Of a stretch of 64,000 bases of DNA, positions 52,494 through 61,534 are shown one piece after another; position 1 is the stretch's first letter; the number at the start of each line of letters is the position of its first letter. The stretch comes from Lientehia sp934351765 (GTDB taxonomy: Bacteria; Bacillota; Clostridia; Lachnospirales; Lachnospiraceae), in assembly GCF_052118925.1 (NCBI RefSeq), contig NZ_JBQKGG010000004.1, positions 150,802 to 214,801 of the forward strand, written 5' to 3'. Both the position numbers and the translations under genes were made by a program. The notes under the pieces are model-generated. The model saw only the letters and a list, made by a program, of their open reading frames with translations, was not told the origin of the DNA and did not search any database.

Positions 52494-55400
52494 ATGGGTA
52501 AACGGTTTGCGGAAGTGATTCCGGGATTAAAGGTTTCGGAGGAGCTTCAGGGATTTCTGGATGTTATGACGGTGGATCGTGTGACAGCAACAAAGGACCG
52601 GAGCAAGATCCGGTTTTTCATCAGCGCGGAGCATCTGATTCCCAAGCGGACGATTTATATGCTGGAGGCGATCATCAAAAAGCAGGTGTTCCCCGGCTAT
52701 CAGACGGAGGTACGGGTACAGGAAAATTATCATCTTTCCGCCCAGTATACGCCGGAAAAGCTGATGGAATCCTACCGGGACAGCATCCTTCTGGAATTAA
52801 AAACCTACAGTCTGATCGAATATAATATGTTCCGCCGGGCGGACTGGAGTTTTCCGGAGCCGCAGATCCTGTCACTGATGGTGGATCCGGATCTGGTAAC
52901 GAGAAGCCGGATCGATGAATTAAAGCGGATTCTGGAGAAAATCTTCAATGAACGGTGCGGCTTCGGCGTAGAAGTCCGCTATTTCTTCCGGGAAGAGGAA
53001 AGCGGGCGTCATGAGGCGGAGATCGAGGAACAGACCAGAAAGCAGGCGGCTCAGGTGGCGGCCCGGTCGGCAATCTCGGCAGCTCCGGCGAAAAAAGAGA
53101 AAGAAGAGGAAGCGAAGCCTGCACCGAAGAAGCGGAGCCATTACAGCAAAAAGGTCAAGGTCCATCATGATGATGTGGTATACGGCTATGATTTTGATGA
53201 CGGTGATGAGATCTCCATGAACCAGATCATCGGAGAGATGGGCGAAGTAGTGGTGGTCGGAAAGGTAATCCGCCTGGAGGAGCGATTGCTTCGCAGCGGA
53301 AAGACCATTATGATCTTTGACCTGACCGATTTTACGGACACCATCACGGTGAAAATGTTTATCAAGCCGGAAATGCTGGATGAGGTGAGGGAATTCCTGA
53401 TAATGGGAGCCTTTTTAAAGCTCAAGGGGATTACCAACATTGATAAATTTGACGGAGAACTGAGTATCGGTTCCGTAAACGGAATCCGGAGGGCTGCGGA
53501 TTTTACCTCCCGCCGCCAGGACAGCAGCGAGGTGAAGCGTGTAGAGCTCCACTGCCATACGAAGATGAGCGACATGGACGGCGTTTCTGATGTGAAGGAT
53601 ATCATCAAGAGGGCAAAGGAATGGGGCATGCCGGCCCTTGCCATCACCGATCACGGCTGCGTACAGGCGTTTCCGGACGCGTTCCATACCTTTTCCGGAA
53701 ATGCCTTTGAGACCATCAAGACCGATCCCTTTAAGGTTATTTACGGTGTGGAGGGTTATCTGGTGGATGACTTAAAGGAGGTCGTTGTCCGTTCCGGGGA
53801 TCAGTCTCTGCGGGATACCTATGTGGTGTTTGATATCGAAACCACCGGCCTTTCCGCCAAGAAAAACAAGATCATCGAGATCGGTGCGGTGAAGGTGGAA
53901 AACGGAGAGATCATTGACCGGTTTTCTGCCTTTGTAAATCCCAGGGAACCGATCCCCTTTGAGATCGAGAGACTGACCGGCATCAATGATGGCATGGTCA
54001 TGGACGAGCCGCCGGTGGAGGAGGTGCTTCCCCGGTTTCTGGACTTTTGCGGTGCTGCAGTCATGGTGGCCCACAATGCGTCCTTTGATATGAGCTTTAT
54101 CGAGTACAACGCCGAGCAGATTGGGATCGATTTTAAGCCCACCATTGTGGATACGGTGGCACTGGCCAGAATCCTGCTGCCGGAGTTAAAGCGGTTTAAG
54201 TTAGATACCGTGGCGAAGGCACTGAATGTTTCTCTGGAGAATCATCACCGGGCGGTGGACGATGCGGAGGCAACGGCTCATATTTTCACGGCCTTTATCG
54301 AACGGCTGGAAAAGCGGGAGGTCATGACGCTGGGACAGGTCAATGCGCTGGGTGCCATGTCGGTGGATATGGTAAGGAAAATGCCAACCTATCATGTGAT
54401 CATTCTGGCGAAAAGTGAGGTGGGACGGATCAATCTGTACCGGCTGATTTCCATGTCCCATCTGACGTATTTTTCCAGACGGCCGAGAATCCCCAAGAGT
54501 GAGCTTATGAAGCATCGGGAGGGGCTGATCATCGGCTCGGCCTGTGAGGCAGGAGAGTTATTCCAGGCTGTTCTGGAGGGCGCCCCCGATGAGGAGCTGG
54601 AGCGACTGGTAAAATTTTATGATTATCTGGAGGTGCAGCCCATCGGCAACAATGAGTTCATGCTGCGGGAGGGCAAGCACGGAATCAAGGATCAAGAGGA
54701 TCTCCGGAATCTGAACCGGAAGATTATTGCGTTGGGTGATCAGTGGGGAAAGCCGGTGGTTGCTACCTGTGATGTCCATTTTCTCAATCCGGAGGATGAG
54801 ATCTACCGTCGGATCATTATGGCAGGCCAGGGCTTTTCCGACTGCGATTTCCAGCCGCCGCTGTATCTGCGGACCACGGAGGAGATGCTGGCAGAGTTTG
54901 ATTATCTGCCGCCGGAAAAGGCATATGAGATCGTTGTCACCAACAGCAACATGATCGCGGAGCAGTGTGAACGGATCGCACCGGTGCGGCCCGACAAATG
55001 TCCGCCGGTTATTGAAAATTCTGATGTGGAGCTTCGTACCATGTGCTATGACAGGGCAAAATCGATTTACGGGGAGCCGATCCCCAGGGTGGTAGAGGAG
55101 CGGCTGGAAAAGGAGCTTCATTCCATCATCACCAACGGATTCGCCGTAATGTATATCATTGCCCAGAAGCTGGTGCATAAGTCCAACGAGGATGGCTATC
55201 TGGTGGGCTCCAGAGGCTCAGTTGGATCCTCCTTTGTGGCAACCATGTCGGGAATCACAGAGGTAAATCCACTGCCGCCTCATTATTACTGCACAAAATG
55301 CCATTATTCCGATTTTGATTCGGAGGATGTAAAAAAGTTCGCCGGCGGAGCCGGCTGTGATATGCCCGACAAGATCTGTCCGGTCTGCGGGGAAAAATTA

Positions 55401-56906
55401 AAGAAGGATGGCTTTGACATCCCCTTTGAGACCTTCCTGGGCTTCAAGGGTGACAAGGAGCCCGATATTGACCTGAATTTCTCCGGTGAGTATCAGAGTA
55501 AGGCCCATGCCTACACGGAGGTCATCTTCGGAAAGGGACATACCTTTAAGGCGGGTACCATCGGTACGCTGGCGGATAAGACGGCGTTCGGCTATGTGAA
55601 GAATTATTTTGAAGAGCGCGGCCAGAGGAAGCGGAATGCGGAGATCAACCGGATCGTTCAGGGCTGTGTCGGTGTCCGAAGGACAACCGGCCAGCACCCA
55701 GGCGGCATCGTTGTTATGCCTCACGGAGAGGAGATCAATTCCTTTACTCCGGTGCAGCATCCGGCCAACGACATGACCTCCGATATCATTACGACACATT
55801 TTGATTATCATTCCATCGACCATAACCTCCTGAAGCTGGATATTCTCGGACACGATGATCCCACCATGATCCGTATGCTGGAGGATCTGACCGGTTTAAA
55901 TGCAAGAGAGTTTCCGCTGGACTCCAAGGAGGTTATGAGCCTGTTCCAGAATACGTCGGCGCTGAAGATTGAGCCGGAGGATATCGGAGGCTGCAAGCTG
56001 GGAGCATTGGGGATCCCGGAGTTTGGAACAGATTTTGCCATGCAGATGCTTCTGGATGCCAAGCCTACCTGCTTTTCCGATCTTGTCCGGATCGCAGGAC
56101 TGGCTCACGGCACCGATGTGTGGCTGGGCAACGCCCAGGATCTGATCTTAAGCGGGCAGGCGACCATTCAGACGGCCATCTGTACCCGAGACGACATTAT
56201 GATCTACCTCATCGGCATGGGCATGGACAAGAGTCTTTCCTTTACGATCATGGAGGGTGTCCGGAAAGGCAAGGGCCTGAAGCCGGACTGGGAAAAGGCC
56301 ATGCGGGAGGCCAATGTGCCGGAGTGGTATATTGAATCCTGTAAAAAGATCAAGTACATGTTCCCCAAGGCCCATGCGGCGGCTTATGTGATGATGGCAT
56401 GGCGGATCGCCTACTGTAAGGTATTTTATCCGCTGGCCTATTATGCGGCATTTTTCAGTATCCGTGCGTCCGGCTTTTCCTATGAGCTGATGTGCCAGGG
56501 GAGAGAGCGGCTGGAGTATCATCTTCAGGATTATAAAAACAGGTCAGACAGCCTGTCCCAGAAGGAGCAGGGAACGCTTCGGGATATGCGGATTGTTCAG
56601 GAAATGTATGCCAGAGGCTTTGAGTTTCTTCCCCTTGATATTTATCGGGCAAAGGCAGACCGTTTCCAGATCATTGACGGAAAGCTCATGCCGTCCTTAA
56701 GCTCCATTGACGGACTGGGCGGAAAAGCGGCGGAGGCCGTGGTGGAGGCGGTGAAGCGTGGCGAACGGTTTTTATCACTGGAGGATTTCTGGCAGAAAAC
56801 GAAGGTGCCGAAAACAACCATCGATCTCATGGCAGAGCTTGGAATCTTCGGGGATCTGCCCAGAAGCAATCAGCTGTCGCTGTTTGATCTGGAGTTTACC
56901 GGATAG
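52494..56906 (+). CDS. polC: DNA polymerase III alpha subunit, PolC type
   Basis: The Firmicutes replicative polymerase with built-in proofreading. The 1470-residue protein carries an N-terminal domain with a charged Lys/Glu linker (about 175-220), an OB fold (about 240-330), the PHP domain (ELHCHTKMSDMDG, about 345), a DEDD exonuclease inserted in it (FDIETTGLS from residue 446; HHRAVDDAEATAHIF), a zinc finger with CTKCHYSDF and CPVCGEKL near 930-970, the palm aspartates in PDIDLNFSGEYQ near 990, and the helix-hairpin-helix tail. It follows ispG by 22 nt, as in many Clostridia. Confidence 0.97.
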   Translation: MGKRFAEVIPGLKVSEELQGFLDVMTVDRVTATKDRSKIRFFISAEHLIPKRTIYMLEAIIKKQVFPGYQTEVRVQENYHLSAQYTPEKLMESYRDSILLELKTYSLIEYNMFRRADWSFPEPQILSLMVDPDLVTRSRIDELKRILEKIFNERCGFGVEVRYFFREEESGRHEAEIEEQTRKQAAQVAARSAISAAPAKKEKEEEAKPAPKKRSHYSKKVKVHHDDVVYGYDFDDGDEISMNQIIGEMGEVVVVGKVIRLEERLLRSGKTIMIFDLTDFTDTITVKMFIKPEMLDEVREFLIMGAFLKLKGITNIDKFDGELSIGSVNGIRRAADFTSRRQDSSEVKRVELHCHTKMSDMDGVSDVKDIIKRAKEWGMPALAITDHGCVQAFPDAFHTFSGNAFETIKTDPFKVIYGVEGYLVDDLKEVVVRSGDQSLRDTYVVFDIETTGLSAKKNKIIEIGAVKVENGEIIDRFSAFVNPREPIPFEIERLTGINDGMVMDEPPVEEVLPRFLDFCGAAVMVAHNASFDMSFIEYNAEQIGIDFKPTIVDTVALARILLPELKRFKLDTVAKALNVSLENHHRAVDDAEATAHIFTAFIERLEKREVMTLGQVNALGAMSVDMVRKMPTYHVIILAKSEVGRINLYRLISMSHLTYFSRRPRIPKSELMKHREGLIIGSACEAGELFQAVLEGAPDEELERLVKFYDYLEVQPIGNNEFMLREGKHGIKDQEDLRNLNRKIIALGDQWGKPVVATCDVHFLNPEDEIYRRIIMAGQGFSDCDFQPPLYLRTTEEMLAEFDYLPPEKAYEIVVTNSNMIAEQCERIAPVRPDKCPPVIENSDVELRTMCYDRAKSIYGEPIPRVVEERLEKELHSIITNGFAVMYIIAQKLVHKSNEDGYLVGSRGSVGSSFVATMSGITEVNPLPPHYYCTKCHYSDFDSEDVKKFAGGAGCDMPDKICPVCGEKLKKDGFDIPFETFLGFKGDKEPDIDLNFSGEYQSKAHAYTEVIFGKGHTFKAGTIGTLADKTAFGYVKNYFEERGQRKRNAEINRIVQGCVGVRRTTGQHPGGIVVMPHGEEINSFTPVQHPANDMTSDIITTHFDYHSIDHNLLKLDILGHDDPTMIRMLEDLTGLNAREFPLDSKEVMSLFQNTSALKIEPEDIGGCKLGALGIPEFGTDFAMQMLLDAKPTCFSDLVRIAGLAHGTDVWLGNAQDLILSGQATIQTAICTRDDIMIYLIGMGMDKSLSFTIMEGVRKGKGLKPDWEKAMREANVPEWYIESCKKIKYMFPKAHAAAYVMMAWRIAYCKVFYPLAYYAAFFSIRASGFSYELMCQGRERLEYHLQDYKNRSDSLSQKEQGTLRDMRIVQEMYARGFEFLPLDIYRAKADRFQIIDGKLMPSLSSIDGLGGKAAEAVVEAVKRGERFLSLEDFWQKTKVPKTTIDLMAELGIFGDLPRSNQLSLFDLEFTG

Positions 56907-56923
56907 AGAAAGGGAGAATCACT

Positions 56924-57232
56924 ATGGAATGCAAAAAAGACTGCTGCAGCTGCGGCAAGATGAAGCATCGGGATGAAAAGGAATATAAGGATCTGATCCA
57001 TCGTCTGAACCGGATGGAGGGGCAGATCCGCGGGATCCGCTCCATGGTGGAGGAGGATCGCTACTGCGTGGATATCCTGACTCAGGTTCAGGCAGTGAGT
57101 TCCGCGTTGAATGCGTTCAGCAAGACCCTTCTCTCCAGTCATATCAAGACCTGCGTGGTGGAGGATATCCGGGACGGAAAGGAAGAGTCCGTGGACGAGC
57201 TGTGCCGCACGATCCAGAAACTGATGAAATAA
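56924..57232 (+). CDS. Metal-sensing regulator, CsoR/FrmR (DUF156) family
   Basis: A 102-residue all-helical DNA-binding repressor. LIHRLNRMEGQIRGIRSMVEEDRYCVDILTQ is the family hallmark, with the first sensor Cys in RYCVDIL and the second Cys after HIKT (SSHIKTCVV), giving a Cys-His-Cys copper-type site. It also has an extra Cys-rich N-terminus (ECKKDCCSCGK) that is unusual and might bind metal. No copper ATPase or chaperone is adjacent, so the target is unknown. RBS GGGAG; 17 nt after polC. Confidence 0.9.
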   Translation: MECKKDCCSCGKMKHRDEKEYKDLIHRLNRMEGQIRGIRSMVEEDRYCVDILTQVQAVSSALNAFSKTLLSSHIKTCVVEDIRDGKEESVDELCRTIQKLMK

Positions 57233-57245
57233 AACAGGCGTTGAG

Positions 57246-57267
57246 CGGGCGGCAAAACCGCCGCCCG
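57246..57267 (+). terminator. GC-rich hairpin after the CsoR-type gene
   Basis: CGGGCGGC pairs with GCCGCCCG around AAAACC, 13 nt after the stop codon. There is no T tract next to it, so it may be a weak terminator or an mRNA 3' end protector. Confidence 0.45.
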
Positions 57268-57319
57268 AACCTACCTGAAAAAGCGTCTCAAAAAAATTGA
57301 ATAAATTGCAAAAAAAATA

Positions 57320-57348
57320 TTGACAATTGAAATAATTTGAGGTATTAT
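57320..57348 (+). promoter_or_regulatory. Promoter of the tRNA pair
   Basis: TTGACA at 57320-57325 and TATTAT at 57343-57348 are spaced by 17 nt, 11 nt before the mature tRNA-Pro 5' end, in a markedly AT-rich stretch. Confidence 0.75.
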
Positions 57349-57359
57349 AATGGACGTAG

Positions 57360-57433
57360 CGAGGCGTGGCTCAGTTTGGTAGAGCGCCGTGTTCGGGACG
57401 CGGAGGCCGCAAGTTCGAATCTTGTCGCCTCGA
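57360..57433 (+). tRNA. tRNA-Pro (anticodon CGG)
   Basis: Acceptor stem CGAGGCG (57360-57366) pairs with CGCCTCG (57426-57432), discriminator A. The anticodon loop TTCGGGA is closed by CCGTG/CGCGG, giving CGG. The T arm has GTTCGAAT. CCA is not encoded. Confidence 0.93.
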
Positions 57434-57465
57434 CTCTACTACATTTTATCAGTTTAATTGAATAT

Positions 57466-57537
57466 GGCCTGTTGGTCAAGCGGTTAAGACGCCGCCCTCT
57501 CACGGCGGAAACAGGGGTTCGATTCCCCTACAGGCTA
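57466..57537 (+). tRNA. tRNA-Glu (anticodon CTC)
   Basis: Acceptor GGCCTGT pairs with ACAGGCT (first pair G-U), discriminator A. The anticodon arm CCGCC-CTCTCAC-GGCGG gives CTC, reading GAG. The T arm is AGGGG-TTCGATT-CCCCT. It lies 32 nt after tRNA-Pro, presumably in one transcript. Confidence 0.93.
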
Positions 57538-57539
57538 CG

Positions 57540-57572
57540 AAAACCAGTAAATCTTGTATTTACTGGTTTTTT
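57540..57572 (+). terminator. Intrinsic terminator of the tRNA transcript
   Basis: AAAACCAGTAAAT and ATTTACTGGTTTT pair around CTTGT, followed by further Ts. Confidence 0.9.
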
Positions 57573-57635
57573 GTTTACAGGAACATACCAACGTTTGCTT
57601 GACAGCAACTTTAGCGGTTAAAAAACGTTTTGGTG

Positions 57636-57664
57636 TTGCATATCACGATCTGCTGTGGTATACT
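57636..57664 (+). promoter_or_regulatory. Promoter of the cobalamin riboswitch transcript
   Basis: TTGCAT at 57636-57641 and TATACT at 57659-57664 are 17 nt apart, placing transcription start about 15 nt before the riboswitch P1 stem. Confidence 0.7.
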
Positions 57665-57686
57665 TGTTTTGTGCAAAACGAATTGC

Positions 57687-57850
57687 CGTGTCAAGTGCCC
57701 GCACAGGCGGGGAAAAGGGAATCAGGTGTAAGTCCTGAGCGATCCGGTCACTGTAAGCAGCGAGCGTGCTTCATATTCCATTGCAAACCCTATCATGCGA
57801 GAAGGAGAAGCGCCGCAGAGAACTGTAAGTCAGGAAACCTGCTTGATACG
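57687..57850 (+). promoter_or_regulatory. Cobalamin (adenosylcobalamin) riboswitch
   Basis: The conserved B12-box features are present: a GGGAATCAGGTGTAAGTCC segment, CCGGTCACTGTAAGC, GAGAAGGAGAAGC and the B12 box AAGTCAGGAAACCTGC. P1 is formed by CGTGTCAAG (57687-57695) with CTTGATACG (57842-57850), one G-U pair. The spacing and order match class I cobalamin aptamers. What it controls is unclear, since the next recognisable gene is galE, 280 nt on. Confidence 0.9.
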
Positions 57851-58130
57851 TGAGATGGGCTTCCGTGTAAAGCATCACATCCAACAGGGAAAAAATTTTC
57901 CTTTCGGTGTCAGCTTATGGGTTAAGCAGACATGTGTTTTGATCTCAATGCAAATGAATGCACAACTTCGTTACCGAGAATGAGTTCGGGCGCAGAGCGT
58001 TCCTACTCGCCGGGCTGACTGCCTGTGCGCTGTGCTTCCGGGCTGTGTGCACATTCAAAGAACGGACTGGGGCGCACCACAATGGTGCGCCCTATTTAAA
58101 TTTTATCAGGATTTCATAAGGAGGAAGGCT
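57851..58130 (+). other. 280-nt spacer after the riboswitch: possible gene remnant and terminator
   Basis: No full gene is seen. An ORF of 53 codons (57958-58119) encodes NEFGRRAFLLAGLTAC, resembling the start of a lipoprotein signal peptide with a lipobox, but it has no ribosome binding site and runs into the terminator hairpin. GGGAAAA/TTTTCC-like pairing occurs around 57887-57903. The hairpin GGGCGCACC/GGTGCGCCC at 58070-58092 followed by TATTTAAATTTT looks like an intrinsic terminator just upstream of the galE ribosome site, and may be the riboswitch expression platform. Confidence 0.45.
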
Positions 58131-59150
58131 ATGGCAGTATTACTGACAGGAGGTGCCGGTTATATCGGCACGCATACAGCCATTGAAGTGGCAGACAGCG
58201 GATATGAGGTGGTGATCGCAGATAACCTGGCAAACAGCTGTAAAGAGGCTGTGAAGCGGGCAGAAGAGATCTGCGGAAAGAGGCTGTCGTTTTATCAGGC
58301 GGATGTGGCAGACCGGGAAGCACTGGAGAAGATTTTTTCGGAGCATTCCATTGAAGCAGTGATCCACTTTGCTGGACTGAAGGCGGTGGGAGAATCGGTG
58401 GAGAAGCCGCTGGAATACTATCGGAATAATCTGGACAGTACCCTGACGCTTCTGGAGGTCATGAAGAAGTATGGCTGTCATCAGTTTGTATTCAGTTCTT
58501 CGGCGACGGTTTATGGTACGCCGGAGCAGGTTCCGCTGACGGAGGACATGCCCACAGGAAGAAGCTGTACGAATCCTTATGGCTGGACAAAGGTGTTTAT
58601 TGAACAGATCTTAAAGGATGCGGCTCATGCCGATCCGGAGCTTTCGGTGGTTCTTCTTCGGTATTTCAATCCCATCGGTGCTCATGAAAGCGGAAAAATC
58701 GGGGAAAATCCCAACGGAATCCCCAACAATTTAATGCCTTATATCTCCCAGGTGGCCGTGGGACGGCTGAAAAAGCTTCGGGTATTCGGAAATGATTATC
58801 CGACACCGGACGGAACCGGAGTCCGCGATTATATCCATGTGGTCGATCTGGCGAAAGGACATGTGTCAGCGCTTTCCTATGCCGGAAAAAACAAGGGGGT
58901 TGAGGTGTTCAATCTGGGGACCGGAATCGGATACAGCGTGTTAGATATTGTGAAAACCTTTGAACGGGTAAATCAGATTGAAATCCCTTATGAGATCACG
59001 GAGCGCCGGGCCGGCGATATCGCAGAGTGCTATGCAGATGCCTCCAAGGCAGAAAAGATCCTGGGATGGAAAGCAGAAAAGAGCCTGGAGGATATGTGCC
59101 GCGACACGTATCGGTGGCAGAAGCAGAATCCAAACGGTTATCAGGGATAG
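58131..59150 (+). CDS. galE: UDP-glucose 4-epimerase
   Basis: GalE interconverts UDP-glucose and UDP-galactose using bound NAD. The 339-residue SDR protein has the glycine motif LTGGAGYIGTHT, the SSSATVYG serine region and the catalytic tyrosine in NPYGWTKVFIEQ, and ends with a normal GDIAECYADASKAEKILGW. The ATG at 58131 has AAGGAGGAAGG before it; the longer frame from 58032 crosses the terminator. Its position behind a cobalamin riboswitch is unexpected. Confidence 0.96.
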   Translation: MAVLLTGGAGYIGTHTAIEVADSGYEVVIADNLANSCKEAVKRAEEICGKRLSFYQADVADREALEKIFSEHSIEAVIHFAGLKAVGESVEKPLEYYRNNLDSTLTLLEVMKKYGCHQFVFSSSATVYGTPEQVPLTEDMPTGRSCTNPYGWTKVFIEQILKDAAHADPELSVVLLRYFNPIGAHESGKIGENPNGIPNNLMPYISQVAVGRLKKLRVFGNDYPTPDGTGVRDYIHVVDLAKGHVSALSYAGKNKGVEVFNLGTGIGYSVLDIVKTFERVNQIEIPYEITERRAGDIAECYADASKAEKILGWKAEKSLEDMCRDTYRWQKQNPNGYQG

Positions 59151-59203
59151 AACCGGGGCCGGAGGCATAGGATAGGAACAAGAACCTCCGGGGGACTGGT
59201 AGG

Positions 59204-60553
59204 ATGAAACGATTGATAAAGAAGACAGCAGGAATCCTGCTGTCTCTTTCCATGCTGATGACGGCTGTGGTTCCGGGAAAGGCACAAAGCCGATATGCAG
59301 AATGGAATCATGCGGCAGGAAGTGAAGCAGAGCAGATGTCTGGAGAGACGGATCCGGAACAGACAGATTCAGAACAGACAGATCCGGAACAGACAGAAAC
59401 AGCACAGCCATCGAATGGAACCCGTCCAGCGGGAGCACCGGAGATCACGGCGCAGTCCGCGGTTCTGATGGAGGCATCCACCGGGACGATCCTGTATGAG
59501 AAAAATGCAGAAGAAGCCCTTCGGCCGGCCAGCATTACGAAGATCATGACGCTGATTCTGATCTTTGACGCACTGGAGTCGGGAGCGATCACCCTGGAGG
59601 AGCCAGTGACCACCAGTGCCCATGCAAAGTCCATGGGCGGCTCCCAGGTGTTTCTGGAGGAGGGAGAGGTTCAGACGGTGGAAACGCTGATCAAGTGCAT
59701 TGTGATCGCCTCCGGAAACGATGCGGCGGTCGCCATGGCAGAGCATATTGCCGGAAGTGAGGAGGCCTTTGTGACGCAGATGAATATGCGGGCAAAGGCA
59801 CTTGGCATGACAGAAACCGTCTTTGAGGACTGCTGCGGGCTGACGGATTCGGCGTCCCATCTGACCAGCGCAAGGGATGTAGCGCTCATGAGCCGGGAAC
59901 TGATCGTCCGCTATCCGCAGATTGAAAAATACAGTACCATCTGGATGGAAAATATCACTCATAACACGAAGCAGGGAAGAAAGGAATTCTGCCTGTCCAA
60001 TACCAATAAGCTGCTGAAAATGGGAAATTCCTTTACGGTGACCGGACTGAAGACCGGCAGCACCAGCCTGGCGAAATACTGTTTTTCCGGGACAGCCAGA
60101 CAGGATGGCATGGAGCTGATCGCAGTGATCATGGCGGCACCGGATTATAAGGTACGGTTTCGGGAGGCAGCGGCGCTTTTGAATTACGGATTTGCGTCGT
60201 GCAGTCTGTATCAGGACCGGGATGAGATCCGGGAAGTGCTGTCCGGGATCCCGGTGAGCGGCGGAACAAAGCAGAAGGCGGATATCCGTTACGGAGCCCC
60301 GTTTTCTTATCTTTGCATGAATGGAGAACAGCCGGGAGACATCGAAAAGGTATTGACGCTTCCGGAGCAGGTTGAAGCACCGGTGAAGGAAGGAGATCCC
60401 GTCGGAATACTGGAATACCGGATGGGAGAAACCGTCATCGGCAGTGTGGAGATCCAGGCGGCGGAATCTGTCGAGGCGGCCGGGATCGGGGATTATCTCC
60501 TGTGGCTGTTCCGGGCAATGACACTTCGGAGGATGGATACAGAAGCAGCGTAG
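59204..60553 (+). CDS. D-alanyl-D-alanine carboxypeptidase (peptidase S11)
   Basis: A secreted or membrane-tethered penicillin-binding protein of low molecular weight that trims D-Ala from peptidoglycan stems. The 449-residue product has a signal peptide (KRLIKKTAGILLSLSMLMTAVVPGKAQS), a linker with DPEQTDSEQTDPEQTE-type repeats, the three active-site motifs SITK, SGN and KTG (PASITKIMTL, ASGNDAA, GLKTGSTSLA), a C-terminal beta domain, and a final hydrophobic/basic segment (IGDYLLWLFRAMTLRRM) that may be the amphipathic anchor. GGTAGG lies near the ATG. Confidence 0.94.
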   Translation: MKRLIKKTAGILLSLSMLMTAVVPGKAQSRYAEWNHAAGSEAEQMSGETDPEQTDSEQTDPEQTETAQPSNGTRPAGAPEITAQSAVLMEASTGTILYEKNAEEALRPASITKIMTLILIFDALESGAITLEEPVTTSAHAKSMGGSQVFLEEGEVQTVETLIKCIVIASGNDAAVAMAEHIAGSEEAFVTQMNMRAKALGMTETVFEDCCGLTDSASHLTSARDVALMSRELIVRYPQIEKYSTIWMENITHNTKQGRKEFCLSNTNKLLKMGNSFTVTGLKTGSTSLAKYCFSGTARQDGMELIAVIMAAPDYKVRFREAAALLNYGFASCSLYQDRDEIREVLSGIPVSGGTKQKADIRYGAPFSYLCMNGEQPGDIEKVLTLPEQVEAPVKEGDPVGILEYRMGETVIGSVEIQAAESVEAAGIGDYLLWLFRAMTLRRMDTEAA

Positions 60554-60632
60554 GATCAGTGGCAAAAAAGCGGAAGAATGACAGGAGATCCGCTTATGTC
60601 GGCTTCGAATCAGACAGAAAGAGGATTAGATA

Positions 60633-61478
60633 TTGAAACATACGGACCGATATGAGAAAATAGAGCGAGCCTGTGTGGCATTCGGGCGGTTTGATGGTGT
60701 TCATCGCGGTCATCAGGCGGTGCTTCGCCGCCTGAAGGCTCTGGGCGGCTGTTCTGTGGCGGTGAGCTTTGAGACAGAGAACAAGGTATTGACCACAGAA
60801 GAGGAAAAAGCATATTTCTTCGCACAGGAAGGGATTGATCAGATGATCTCGGTGCCGGAGCCGGATTGTCCGGCGGGGACTTTTGTAAAAGAGGTTGTGT
60901 CAGAAAAGCTGGGAGCAGAGATTCTGGTCATCGGCGAAGAGCATGAACATCGGGAGGAAATCTGCCGGGCGGCAGAGGAGTCTGGAATCCGGGTGGAGCT
61001 TGTGAAGACCGTAGAAGATGAAAAAGGCACGATCACTACGAAACGCCTCCTTCAGGCATTTAAAAATGCCGAGTTCGAAAAGTACAGACAGCTTTGCGGC
61101 CATCCGTATCTTATCATGGGCGAGGTAGTCCACGGGAAGGCTCTGGGGCGTACTGTGGGAATGCCTACCGCCAATCAGAGTGTGATCTTAAAGAAGCGAA
61201 AGCCGGAAAGCGGCGTTTATGCGACTATCAGTCATGTGGCAGGCGGCACTTATCGGAGTCTTACCAATATCGGAACGAGGCCGTCGGTGGATGATTCCGG
61301 TGTGGTGACGGTGGAATCCTATCTGCTGGATTTTGACCGGGACATTTACGGCGAGGAGTTCTGTCTGGAGGTCTGGAGATTTATCCGGCCGGTGTATAAA
61401 TTTAAAAATCTGAAAGCAGTCAAGGAACAGGTAAAAAAAGACCTGGAGCAGGTAAGAGAATCCTGGATTTGTGAATGA
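60633..61478 (+). CDS. RibF-like riboflavin kinase / degenerate FAD synthetase
   Basis: The 281-residue protein has the two-domain layout of RibF. The C-terminal riboflavin kinase domain looks complete (GKALGRTVGMPTANQ, GVYATIS, NIGTRPSVDD, VESYLLDFDRDIYG). The N-terminal nucleotidyltransferase keeps the GRFDGVHRGHQ motif, but the later FRFG loop is replaced by GEEHEHREE and the ISSTRIR motif by ITTKRLL, so FAD synthesis is doubtful. It is shorter than the usual 310 residues. The start is a TTG at 60633 with AGAGGA 8 nt upstream; no internal ATG fits. A second, full RibF elsewhere in the genome is likely. Confidence 0.82.
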   Translation: MKHTDRYEKIERACVAFGRFDGVHRGHQAVLRRLKALGGCSVAVSFETENKVLTTEEEKAYFFAQEGIDQMISVPEPDCPAGTFVKEVVSEKLGAEILVIGEEHEHREEICRAAEESGIRVELVKTVEDEKGTITTKRLLQAFKNAEFEKYRQLCGHPYLIMGEVVHGKALGRTVGMPTANQSVILKKRKPESGVYATISHVAGGTYRSLTNIGTRPSVDDSGVVTVESYLLDFDRDIYGEEFCLEVWRFIRPVYKFKNLKAVKEQVKKDLEQVRESWICE

Positions 61479-61534
61479 CCGCTGAAAAATGGCGCTCTGT
61501 GGCGGGATGATGTGACGGAAGGGAAGTGAACGGT

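Noticed and set aside
59369..60565. Minus-strand ORF of 398 codons
   Set aside because: Antisense shadow of the D,D-carboxypeptidase gene, whose SITK, SGN and KTG motifs are intact on the plus strand.
61526..61534. GTG start for the ECF sigma factor
   Set aside because: The Shine-Dalgarno-like GGAAGGGA would be only 1-2 nt away; the ATG at 61535 is better spaced.
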